Source: Phellopilus nigrolimitatus
Lineage: Eukaryota > Basidiomycota > Agaricomycetes > Hymenochaetales > Hymenochaetaceae
Direction of reading: 5' to 3'
Length of the DNA stretch: 64,000 nucleotides
Assembly: GCA_021029095.1 (NCBI GenBank)
Contig: JAJOHG010000046.1
Coordinates: 186,001 to 250,000, forward strand
Positions 46,532 through 56,946 of the stretch are shown piece after piece. Position 1 is the stretch's first letter. Each line of letters begins with the position of its first letter. The notes under the pieces were generated by a model. That model saw only the letters and a program-made list of their open reading frames with translations, was not told the origin of the DNA and ran no database searches. Both the position numbers and the translations under genes were made by a program.

Positions 46532-49314
46532 ATGTCGAAGAAAGCCCGACCCCGCAAAGCGAAGACCGAACTTATCCCAAACCCTTCGACATACATCGAA
46601 GTTCCGTAAGTACCAATTACTTCTTTAACTAGTTGAACGCAAAGTAATCTAACAGCCCGCACCTCAGACACACCCCAGAAAAGCGGGTTCGCGCAAAGGA
46701 TCCTCGACCACCCGGGAAGTTGACGCCATACAAAGCTAAGACACACGGAATACTCTTTTCAGGAATTCATCAGTTAAAACAGACTTACAAGAACATGGGC
46801 GATGTTCTACTCAGGGAAGTCGAGAACGGGAAGTTCGATGATGTGCCCGACCTAGTCGAGAGCATATTCTCGGATGCCATTATTTCACGTGGCTTTCCCG
46901 GGGCTGCTCGCGTTTCAGTCTCTGACATCCTAACTAAGGTTCAGGGGTCTGATGGACCTGGCTCTCACAGAAAGATGATTGACGCCTTTCCCGGGGCTTG
47001 GGTCCAGTGGCTGGCAAACAACCCAGGTGGTTTGAGCCGTGAAGAGCAGATCGCCGACTACATGAACAAGATGGGCGACAAAATTCGTGGACTGTACTCC
47101 ATTCCATCGAATGAAGATTCTCATGTATTCTCTGCTCGATTCAGAAACAAACAGCCAGCTAATCCACCAGTGTCGTGTGTACGGAAGCCCGATATCTGTG
47201 TCCTCAATAGCGCAATCTCCGATCTGCCAGATGGAAAGGTCAACTGGGAACATCTACGTGCTGTAGTAGAGCATAAGGAATCGCTCAATCCAGTTGCTTT
47301 TCAAGCGGCGTATGAAGAACTCTTGAATTGCGCTCGCCTGATTTTTGCTTCGCAGCCGAACCGTCGATTTGTACTCGGTATGGCCATCCTCGGGGATTAC
47401 GCGACTTTCTTTTACTTCGATAGAGCAGGCGTTATCTCATCCGACAGGTTTCACATCCACGAGAACCCCGAGAAGTTTCTTCGCGTCATCGTTGGCTTTC
47501 TTTTCGCATCCAATACCGATCTCGGCTACGACCCCACGATTGTTCTTAAAGATGGGAAAGGTTTCATAACCGTGAAGGGCAAGAAGTACGAAATAGAGAG
47601 AATTATCTACGTCGAATCATCGCTTCGTGGGAGGGGGACGGTATGTTACCTCGCCATTCTCGACGGCAAGAAGTATGTCATCAAAGATTCTTGGGTGGAT
47701 ATATCCCGCCAATCACCCGAGCATCAAATTCTCAAGCAGCTGCGTGGTGTAGCGGGCGTCCCGACTATTGCTGCCTATGAAGTGGTAAAAATCGGGCAGG
47801 AAAAGGATACTACGAAACGGTTTAGGAAGTTTCTCAAGAAGACGAAGTTTTTCAACGCAAGGGAACTAGCCTGGCGCCGGATCCTGGCTATAGCCGAGAA
47901 TCGCGAACATCGTCGGATTGTCATGACGCCCTATGGGGACAGTCTGGAGACATTTTCGTCTCTCATCGAGCTCGTATCTGGCATTAGGGATCTCGTTCTA
48001 AGTATGTTGTTCCTAATTTAATGTTTTTCCTGCGACAATTTTCTCACCTTTCTTCCCACAGTCGTTCGTGATCTTGCTGACAATGATATTCTGCATCGCG
48101 ACCTCAGTCTTCGAAATGTCATTCTCGCGAAGTTAGACGAAAGCTCGCCTCTCCGTAGGGCCTTTTTGATCGATTACGACTTTGCCATCAATTTCATCAT
48201 ACAGAATTTCGAGAATGCCAAAGGGCATCGAACGGTACGCTTCACGGATCACAACGTTCTTTGCTCGAATTAATTACTAATTAAACGCGCACAGGGCACC
48301 TTACCTTTCATGGCTCTTGAGCTTCTTGATTCCGACGCAAATGGTAACCCCAAAGTCGCTCATGCGTATTACCACGATCTGGAGTCTATTTTCTACATTT
48401 TGTGCTGGATCTGCACCGTTCTCCAAGGCCCGAATAACGAGGAGAGAAAAAACTTCAATTTTGCCGCGTCGGAGATCGGGATGTGGGCCGGCCTCCATGT
48501 CGATAACCCGAACCTGGGCGACATTCGAGTGAGAAAACAGGACTCCATTGAGCACCTCAATCGGTTCAAGAGCAACGTTCTTGGGGAATTCTCCCCATAC
48601 TTCAAGGACCTCCATCCTTGTCTGCTGGCCATGCGTCGGGTGCTTTTCGTTAGAACGGAGATAGACGAATTCGACGAACCCGATCAGCTAGAAAGAGGAA
48701 AAGCCGTGTTGGATGCATGGGCGGCGATGTCGAAGGAAGAACGGGAACTGGCTTCCGACGATTTCAAAAAGAAAGTCAAAGGGGCAAAGAAAGATGTTCC
48801 TCTTTCCGATCAGCACCAGGACGAAGTAATTTCAGATCTCGTGAAAATTCTTGACGACACCTTGGATGATCTATCCAAGAAGCACGGAAGTCCGCCTCCT
48901 GTCACTGTTGTGAACAATCCGAGCGCCTTCGCCGTCGACGCGGCAGCGGAAAGCCCAGCGGTCGCAGCGAGAAAGAAAAAAAGGACGGTCGTGAGAAAGG
49001 CTGCGAAAATCGAGGTTGCGGAGAACCCGCTTGGTGTAGGCGAGTCGGGAAACGCAGGCAATGGCATGCGCGGAACGGCTTCTGAAGATCCCGGGCTAGA
49101 GCCGAACTTGGACGAGAAGCCCAATGTCGGGGTGGGACGAATCCTTCGCTCCTTTGTCAAGAAGACGAATCCGCCGCCGCCCTCGGTGCGGAAATCTACA
49201 CGTCGTTCCGCGCGTTCTGGTCCCCCAGAACAGAGCTCGCGTACGTTAAGGAGTGCGATGAAGCCTTCAGGCTCGAAGAGAGCATCAAGTCTGAATCGTG
49301 GAATGCCGCTCTAG
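46532..49314 (+). CDS. FunK1 fungal-type protein kinase, copy 4 (intact)
   Basis: The only fully open copy: 870 aa from exons 46532-46605, 46656-48001, 48062-48234, 48295-49314. ATG begins MSKKARPRKAK. Residues about 150-470 are the family-specific N-terminal domain and N-lobe; the ATP-site lysine is K368 in YVIKDSW. The catalytic loop HRDLSLRN is at 485-492 and the metal-binding DYDF at 511-514 (DFG equivalent). GTLPFMALELL and YYHDLESIFYILCWICT are the activation-segment and alpha-F equivalents. The last 200 residues are acidic, then lysine/arginine- and proline-rich, perhaps a nuclear signal. FunK1 kinases are expanded in Agaricomycetes; substrates are unknown. Lies partly in the right palindrome arm; exon 4 is outside it and diverges from copy 3. 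Confidence 0.93.
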
Positions 49315-50903
49315 TCGGGCTGGAAACGCAAGAATGCAGAGGGCAACTGAATTTGAGCAGAGAGAGGTCGGATTGACTAAGTTTAGATGAATTCCGAGTG
49401 ATACGCAATTTAGGATTATATACCATGCATCTTACTTAGACCACATATGCAGATTTTGTAGTTATAACACTGTATGCTTCCTGTTTACTGGTCATATAAT
49501 ACATATTTATTACATGTTAATGCAAGATTTCATTTTTTGCTAGCAATGAGGTTCAAAGGGAGTTTCCGTATCAGTTTATGTAATAGGGCGCGTGATTTGC
49601 TGGCAGAACTTCCGTCAAGCCACAACGCGCGGGCCAATCGAAAAAGTACATAATCTGCTCTCACAAATTACTTACAAGGAGACTTTGGTAGTGGGCCATT
49701 GCTCCGCATGGCAAGTTACGATTCCTTTTTTCTTCTTTTTCTTCTTGACATTTGCTTTAGTATATATTAGGTTTCATACATATTATTAGCATTTGGCTAA
49801 ACAGTACAAAAGGGCACCAAACCCGAGTTGCGCTTTTTTATCGAGAGCATAGGTGAATACACATCATGTATGTACCATCATTCATCTTCAGAATAGAAAC
49901 AGAAAAGGATCCAGTGGTTATGGAAAGTCAGAAACAGCCATTCCGTATGCCATGAAGCCATATGTAAAGCAGCCTGTGAGACAAATCCAACAATCAATTC
50001 CATCACGAGCGAGCGGTAAACCAACGTTCAAAACAGCTTTCTCCATGGATGTGTCCGTAAGCGGGTATGCGTGCACATCACCACATGGCACCGCTAGCGA
50101 GCACCCGGCCACGTTCTACACGCCCGCAACAACGCCCGCGCAGGTGTAGTCCGAGAGCCTGAAGATGGTCGGCCAGACGCCCCAGGAAGCTGCCGTCGAC
50201 TTCGCGTGGCTCCTAGCGCAATCTCGATTGAAATACCTTGTAAGAAACCTTTCTGTCACTTGCATCGTACTCAGTTTGGGGAACATCCTGGTTTTGTCAG
50301 TCACCCTCCGACAATAGCAAAAGACGCAGAACTTTAATCGCGTCGTCTCCACGCTCTGCAACTTTGCCGAGCATCCTGGTTACCGAACGCACCAAGTCTG
50401 CGGCCCCATCGCCAATAGCCACGAGATTTCCGGGTACCAAATCGCCGCATGATCTGAACGGAACGGAACGCTGTGGTGCTCGCTATTTTCTGTCACGGCC
50501 CCTGAAAAGATAGATCAAAAGCGAAAAAAAAGGCTACGATCGACTCGAAAGCGAAGACTGGTATCTATGTAAATCCGTATTGCACAGCGTGCTTGGAGAG
50601 CGGTCCATTTTATTTACGCATATTCCTTGGATATCCGTAGTTGTTCAACTGGACGTTGCTTGTTCATCTATCTCATTATACCGAATAAATCATGAAACAA
50701 AATTTAGTGATTCATTGCAATTTTCTTAGTAGCCACACATGCGAAAACGTCCGTGATTGTATACATCTTGTATAGTCTGTATACGTGAATAAATCTGGCC
50801 GTCCGAGGGGAGGCGACACAATATATGAAAGCAGTAGGAACAAAGAAGATCAATTAAAAAGCCAGGGAAAGGCAAGAGGAAGGGAAAGTCAGCTACTAAA
50901 GTA
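49315..50903. other. Shared 3' flank, then unique intergenic DNA
   Basis: 49315-49680 matches the 3' flanks of copies 1 and 3; after that the DNA is unique. Around 50040-50450 the plus strand has gene-like composition with pieces such as EAAVDFAWLLAQSRLKYL and VSTLCNFAEHPGYRTHQVC, interrupted by stops. It may be a remnant of an unknown gene. No intact gene. Confidence 0.45.
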
Positions 50904-52220
50904 CTACCGTTTGACCTCGACGGCGATGTTGATGGCCATGATAATGATATACGAAACGACAAGAAACACGCCCCAGCGACGTGTGAGGTGGTAGTCGTTC
51001 AGAGGAATGCACACGAGCGTCGCGAGCAGCAGCGCGAGCAGGCCGACGGTGCTCACGAGCAGCGTCGCGCTGAAGTCGACTTCGAACGGCAAGCCACCTG
51101 CGCTGCGGATGACCGCGGTGCCAGACACGCCGACACCAAGTAGGATGTTGAGCATCGGCCCGCCGAAGCACGCGGAGAAGCCCATGACAGGCGCAAACTC
51201 CGCGACGGAGACGTTCGCGACGAAGTCCGCGAGCGAATTTCCCACAGCGAAGACAGTGAGCCCGATGATCGCGTCGCTCAGCCCGAAGATGAAGCCGAAT
51301 GTCTGTGGTACAAGTCAAAAAAAAAAAAACAGCAGGAGAACATGAAGGAGACACCTTGAGGACATTGACGACTTCGTCCGCAATGGCCACGATCCACACG
51401 ACGGCGACGAAGAAGCCCATGGAGCAGCGCACCATCTACTCAACGGAGTTGTTCCCGCGACCTGCGAAGACGAGCACGAAGGCCGCCGCGGTGCTTCCCG
51501 CAATTGCTGTTGCCGCAAGCAACTACGCCTCGCAATGCCGCCTGCATACCGCGGAAGAGCACAGCGACACAAAAGAGCGGGCCGAAGACCATCTGCACGG
51601 CCATGAGCCACTTGTTGAACTTGAGCTCGTGCATCTCCTCCTCGGCCGTCAGCACGCGCTCGACACATTCCTCCTCGAAAACGACGAGGCGGGCCTCCGG
51701 AATGGTGCTCCCCACCTGGACACCCTCTTTCTCCCCCCGTGCCCGCTGACCCGCGCGGAGTCACGTGCATTGGGAACGTCACCGTCAGTGCCAACACCGC
51801 TGGTGCGGCGAGCACAGACGCGAGCTTGCCCGAGCAGCTGCGTTGTCGCAGGGCTGGAGTACGCTTGCATGCGCGGTGAGGACGAAGGGACGGCGAGGTG
51901 TTCGCAGCACTATATTACTTGGGCTATTCCCAGACGGCTCGGGCAGCTCCTCGGCGTACTCGCCATGCACAATATCCTCGACCTGCTTCCGCCTGAGCTG
52001 ACGTCGATCCCAGACGACTACGAGAACGTATATCACATATAGGCCCACGGGCGGCGACGACCACAATGGCGGATGCGACGCGTGTGAGTCATCGCCGAGC
52101 GAACCAAATGGATGCGGCAAATACCGTCTGCGAGGCGAGTCTGCTCTCCTTGCCCAACAAGTAATTGCAAGACATGTTTCTCTGCTTAAACTACAGTGCA
52201 GTTGGAGCGAAGCTCTAGTT
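50904..52220 (-). pseudogene. Cation/Ca2+ exchanger (CCX/NCLX type), C-terminal half, broken
   Basis: The last exons encode the second exchanger repeat: WIVAIADEVVNVL, an intron (about 51355-51301), then LTVFAVGNSLADFVANVSVA and GFSACFGGPMLNILLG, several membrane helices and a stop at 50904. GNSxxD and PxxN are ion-binding signatures of the Na+/Ca2+ exchanger superfamily. Upstream, the cytosolic loop (GLYVIYVLVVVWDRRQLRR) and another helix (LAAPAVLALTV) are recognisable, but in other frames. A TAG stands in frame just before the MVRCSMGFFV helix, and the N-terminal exchanger repeat is absent. Not functional as it stands. Confidence 0.8.
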
Positions 52221-52378
52221 GTTGAGCACGCAATACATATAATAATACGTGTCCAATGAATATGAATCATCCCTTTGCGACAACGAAACGCCTCAGTAGG
52301 ATGCGTATTTCGTAATGGCGAAATGCATACCTCCCGAGTGTCCAGCCCTATTTTAGTAGATCCGTCCTTACACCTGAA

Positions 52379-54720
52379 CTAGTCATTCCCTCTCTTACTA
52401 CGCTTCGGGTTCGACTCGAGCGACGCGTCAGGGCTTAACGCTCGCTTCGACTTCGCTGCGCTCCTTAGCGTACGGGTACTTCGAGTAGGAGCAGTAGAGG
52501 GTGCAGCGTACTTCTTGGCCAAATCATCCAGAGTGTCGTCGAGAATCTTTAGAAGATCTGAGAACACTTCGTCCTCATGCTGATAAGCGAGGGGAACAAT
52601 TCTCTTCGCCTGTCTGACTTTCTCCCTGAATTTCTCGGGAGCTCGCTCCCGTTTTCGTTTCGACATTGTCGCCCATTCATCCAACGCAGCTCTGCCGTCT
52701 TTTACTTCATCGTAGTATTCGCTATCGTAGTCATCTACATCCCTGTTGAAAAGCACCAAGCGCATGGCTGACAAACATGGGTGGAGGTCGTCGAAGTATG
52801 GAGCAAACTGCCCAAGAACTTCTTTTTCGAATGTATCTTGTTCGACAACGGATGTCTCCTTATACCTTCGAAGGCGACGGTAATTTGGGTTTTCCGGATC
52901 CGGGCCCACCCAGCCTGAGATAGTCGCTTGCCCGAAATCGAAGTCCTTCCTCTTCTCGTAGTTCGGGCCTTGGAGAATGGTACAGGTCCAGCAGAGAACG
53001 AAGAAAATCGATTCCAAATCGTGATAGTATGCATGCGCAACTTCGGGATTACCGTCTTTGCCGCAGACAAGAAGGTCAAGAGCCATATAAGGCAATGTGC
53101 CCTATGTGCCGAAAATTAGAAACGGATTCGTGCAAAGAAAGCTGTGGAGCGTACCGTTCTGTGCCTCTTTGCATGCAGAGCTTTCTGCTTGACAAAATTT
53201 ATAGCAGTGTCGTAGTCGATCAGGAAAGCCCTGCGAAGAGGCGCATTTTCGTCTAATTTTGCGAGAACAATATTTCGACGACTGATGTCGCAATGCAGAA
53301 TATTTCTGCGTGCGAGATCCCGAACGACTTTGAGAAGCAAGATGAGCAAATGTGGAGCAGGAGAAGCATATGATCAGGGACGACATACTTAAAATGAGAT
53401 CCCGGGTGGCTGATACCAGCTCAATGAGAGACGAGAACGATTCAAAACAATCTCCAAGGGGCGACGTGACAAGCCGACGATGTTCGCGATTATCGACTTG
53501 GACTTGGACCGAACGCCATCTCAGTTCCTCCTCATCAAAGAACTTCTGTTTTCTGAAAACTTTTCTGAGCCGCTTTATGGTATCCTTTTCCCGCCCGATT
53601 TTTACCACCTCAAAGGCTGCAATAGTCGGAACGCCCGCTACACCATGAAGATGTTTGAGAATTTGATGCTCGGATGATTGGCAGGAATCATCCACCCAAG
53701 AATCTTTGACGACATACTTCTTGCCGTCGAGAGTGGCAATGTGACAAATCGTCCCCCTCCCACGAACGCACGGTTCCTCGTGGAGAGAGCCCTCTAGTCT
53801 GAACTTCTTGTCTTTCACGGTTGTGAAGTAGCCTTCATCATCTGATTGAATCGTAGGGTCATAGCCATGCTCGGTATTGGATGCGAACAGGAAGCCAAAG
53901 ATGATTCGCAGAAATTTCTCGGGATTCTCGTGGATGTTAAACGTGTCCGACGTGACAACGCCCGCTCTGTCGAAGTAATAGAAAGTCGCGTAATCTTTAA
54001 AAATAGCCATCCCGAGTACAAATCGGCGATATAGCTGGGACATGAAAATACAGATTGCGCATTCAAAGAGTTGATCAAATGCGGCTTCGCGTGCGGCTAT
54101 AGTGAACGCGTGGCTCTGCTGTATTACAACTTGCACATGCGCCCATACAACTTTGCCCTCGGGCAAGCTGGACCTCCTACGACTAAGAATGCAGATGCCA
54201 AGTTTCTGTACACCGTCCCACGGCGGATCAGCTGGCTGATCGTGTCTGAATCGAGCAGAGAATACGCGAGAGTGGTCGTTTGACGGGGTAGAGTATAGTT
54301 CACGAATTTTGTCGCCCATCGCGTTCATATAGTTGGAAATTTGCTCTTCGCGGTCCTGGTGATCTGGGGTGTCTTCATTCCATTGTACCCATGCTCCAGG
54401 AATGTCGTGGCTCGTCTTCCTGTACGAGCCAGGACCATCGGTCTCCTGGAGCTTAGCTAAGATGTCAGAAACTGTGACACGAGCTGTCCCGCCAAACTTG
54501 CGTGAGATAGAGTCATCCGAGAATATGCCTTCGATGGCATCTGGTACATTATCGAATCTCCCGTTCCTGAGCTGTTTCTCGAGTAGCTCCGAGTCCATGT
54601 TCTTATAGATCAGAGTGTAGTAGCCGAGGTGTAAAAAAAAAGAAGTAGCGTTAAGGGTGTCTTAGCAGTATATGGCGTTAGCAGATGGTCGAAACTTGTG
54701 CCCGAGTTATGTTGAACGAC
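52379..54720 (-). pseudogene. FunK1 fungal-type protein kinase, copy 5 (5' end broken, HCD loop)
   Basis: Exons 54598-53389, 53327-53155 and 53101-52379 give an open 701-codon frame from an internal ATG (MDSELLEKQL). Upstream, 54720-54600 still encodes LLTPYTAKTP, homologous to the N-terminus of the other copies, but a T9 run near 54630 puts it in another frame and no exon 1 is seen. The lysine strand is YVVKDSW. The catalytic loop reads LHCDISRRN: cysteine replaces the arginine of HRD (codon at 53290-53292). DYDTAINF, GTLPYMALDLL and YYHDLESIFFVLCWTCT follow. The tail is shorter than in copy 4. It might start at the internal ATG and be made, but without the N-terminal 90 residues. Confidence 0.8.
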
Positions 54721-54983
54721 AGTTCAAATTTCAAACTACGCTCAGCCACTGGCTGGCTTACCGGATCAGGACGCTCAGCCACAGAACAATTGTGTCCCGA
54801 TTAGGCGAGTCGCTATTGTCTGTCAAAAGCAGAACAAGACCGGGACACTTGGGCCGCGATCCGCTTATCCAAAAAAGAAAAAGAAGAGCTGTTTTTGCGC
54901 ACGCGCATCTTGATATCGGACCACTTCGACTGTACGCAATGGAAATCCTCTAAGGACAAAAACAAAGGTAAAAAAGAGCCGGG

Positions 54984-55078
54984 TTGCACCCCCACGGTTT
55001 GAGTGATCTTTGTCCCTCATGCGCAACACCCTGCATTTCGGGTTTGGTGCCTTGTAGGTCTCCGGACCGTGGGTGGAA
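54984..55078. repeat. Short element with inverted ends
   Basis: Ends TTGCACCCCCACGGTTTGAG and, read backwards, TTCCACCCACGGTCCGGAGA are inverted copies with few mismatches; an inner CAACACCC...GGTTTGGTG pair adds a second stem. 95 bp long. Confidence 0.45.
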
Positions 55079-55299
55079 TTGATAAGTTACGGACCAGCCG
55101 AAAAGGAAGTTACTCGTGCCAGTGCTTGAACACATTCAGACATGTCATTTCTTGAAGGTATATGCTGCTGCAGTTTGACTGCAAGACAAATCAGCGAGAA
55201 TCACAGTGACTGGAAGATTTTCTTTCGTGAGTTGAGATTTTTTGTCACTCACGAGTAGTGAGATCCACCGGTTTGACGCGCGTCAACGCACCTTTTTGT

Positions 55300-55710
55300 T
55301 TCGGCCGGTCCGTAACTTATTAAATTCGTATTATGGGTTACGGCCGTGCTGTATACGGAAACGGACCGTATCAGTATCGAGAAGATGAAGGCGAAAATAC
55401 GGGTCGCATTATACGGCATGTATCCGTATTACGGTCGTAGTGAGATGCCCTCACTTATTGTCACGAGATAGGAGTATCTGACTTAAGATATGAACTCATC
55501 AGCTTTATAATTACTATTAGCTTCAAAAGAAAGAGAAAAAAGAGAAAAGAAAACTAACCCGTGTCTTGCAGGCTGGAAAGGCCTTGCTAATACTGGCGGT
55601 ATCCATATACGGTCCGTGTTGTGATGCTCCCTTGCCGACGCATTTACGGGCCGTACCGTATACGGACGCAAGCTGTCGTCCGCACACGGTACGGTACGGA
55701 GCCCTAGTGT
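55300..55710. repeat. Cluster of CGTATACGG-type palindromic motifs
   Basis: More than eight copies of ACGGNCCGTA, GTATACGG or CCGTATTACGG occur in about 400 bp in both orientations, for example near 55349, 55360, 55425, 55608 and 55660. Confidence 0.5.
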
Positions 55711-56946
55711 CTTGCTTTAACAGCGATGTCCTAGGTCCTCGAGTTCATGTTAGATAGGACGGCTTCTGTGCGTCCGCTCAGGATGATAATCTTGCTTGGC
55801 TAGGGTGCGAGAGACTGGCTAGCGGTCGAGTGCCGCCCGAGTAAGCTCATCTGCCTTACGGGAATCAGCTGTTTGGCTTTGTGCTTCCTGCCCCCTCTAA
55901 CGTTTTAAGCGTTTTTCGTAGAATAGCATGTCTTCCCGCAGTTTTACAGCTTCGAGAGTATCATAGAGAACACAGTTCGGATTGGCCCAAAGATAGGAAG
56001 GTCAGGCGTCATCAAATCCAGCGCATCCGGGCTGGAAACGCGCACGTCAACCGGGTTGCTGAAAACGCACTCGCTCTCGAGAATTTGACAAGTGACCAGG
56101 ACCGCACACATGAAGCGCACGAAGCGCACGACGATGCTCGGCGCGCCGTACTGGGCGGCGGTCGTCACCTGGAATAAATACGCCGTCTAGAGTCTGGCGT
56201 TACGCTGACAGGATTTTCCCTGAACGAGTCTTGATACATGCAGGAGACATACAGTAGCAAGCGAGAGTGCGCACGTCAGCTTAAGGGCGGGACGTAGTAG
56301 GGTAGACTTATTCGTGTGTTGTCGACTGACGACAAGCGTCCGATGGGAAGCAGAGCGTCCGTAAGAATATTTGGCTTATGTGGGCTTGATGTGTCATTGT
56401 TCGGAGTTTGAAAAGTCTGTATGTACAGACGCGCATACAGCCGTCTTTTCGTGTCGTGATGAATTGATATCCGACTGCGCTGCCTGCTCTTGCTAGCCTT
56501 GAGAGCTAATCAAACGTTTTAGCGCAGCGAAACAAACTAAGACTTACTGAGCTCTAGTCGCGAGTCTCACGATGCGTACTCAGAGGCGGAGGATCGCCAT
56601 AGTCCTGCTCCCATTGCTGAGACTATTGTCACTGGGTGACTGTGTACCAATGATGCTAATGAGACTGCGTCTCTGCCTAGTTCCATTTTATAAGTTCTTA
56701 TGTTCCCGCAACTTGACTTCCAGTACGAATTCGAGTGCACCTTGAAATCACGGACGTTGTAGAATATTACACATACGCTTTCAAAGAAAACCAAAGTAAT
56801 GCATTACGGTGAAGTACAAAAACAAAGCAAAACAATCCAGCCGACGCGTTCAATAATCGTGATGATAATGAGTAGACGGGGCTTCAAAACAACAAATTCT
56901 ATCTTATGCATTTCTCCTGCCTTTTTTTCCATTTTGTTGCATATTA

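Larger units (their letters stand above)
44515..48350. repeat. Palindrome, right arm
   Basis: Reverse complement of 39575-43410, about 3836 bp. It contains the terminal exon fragment, the 1.7 kb FunK1 upstream module and FunK1 copy 4 up to the beginning of exon 4. Confidence 0.92.
54721..56946. other. Intergenic, repeat-bearing
   Basis: No supported gene. It holds a small hairpin element (54984-55078) and a cluster of CGTATACGG-like palindromes (55300-55710). A 74-codon minus-strand frame (55944-56168) with a hydrophobic start has no other support. Confidence 0.55.

Noticed and set aside
39575..48350. Fold-back assembly artefact as explanation of the palindrome
   Set aside because: Not excluded, but the flanks outside both arms are homologous yet clearly diverged, which an artefactual copy would not produce. 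Kept as the main test for the finding.
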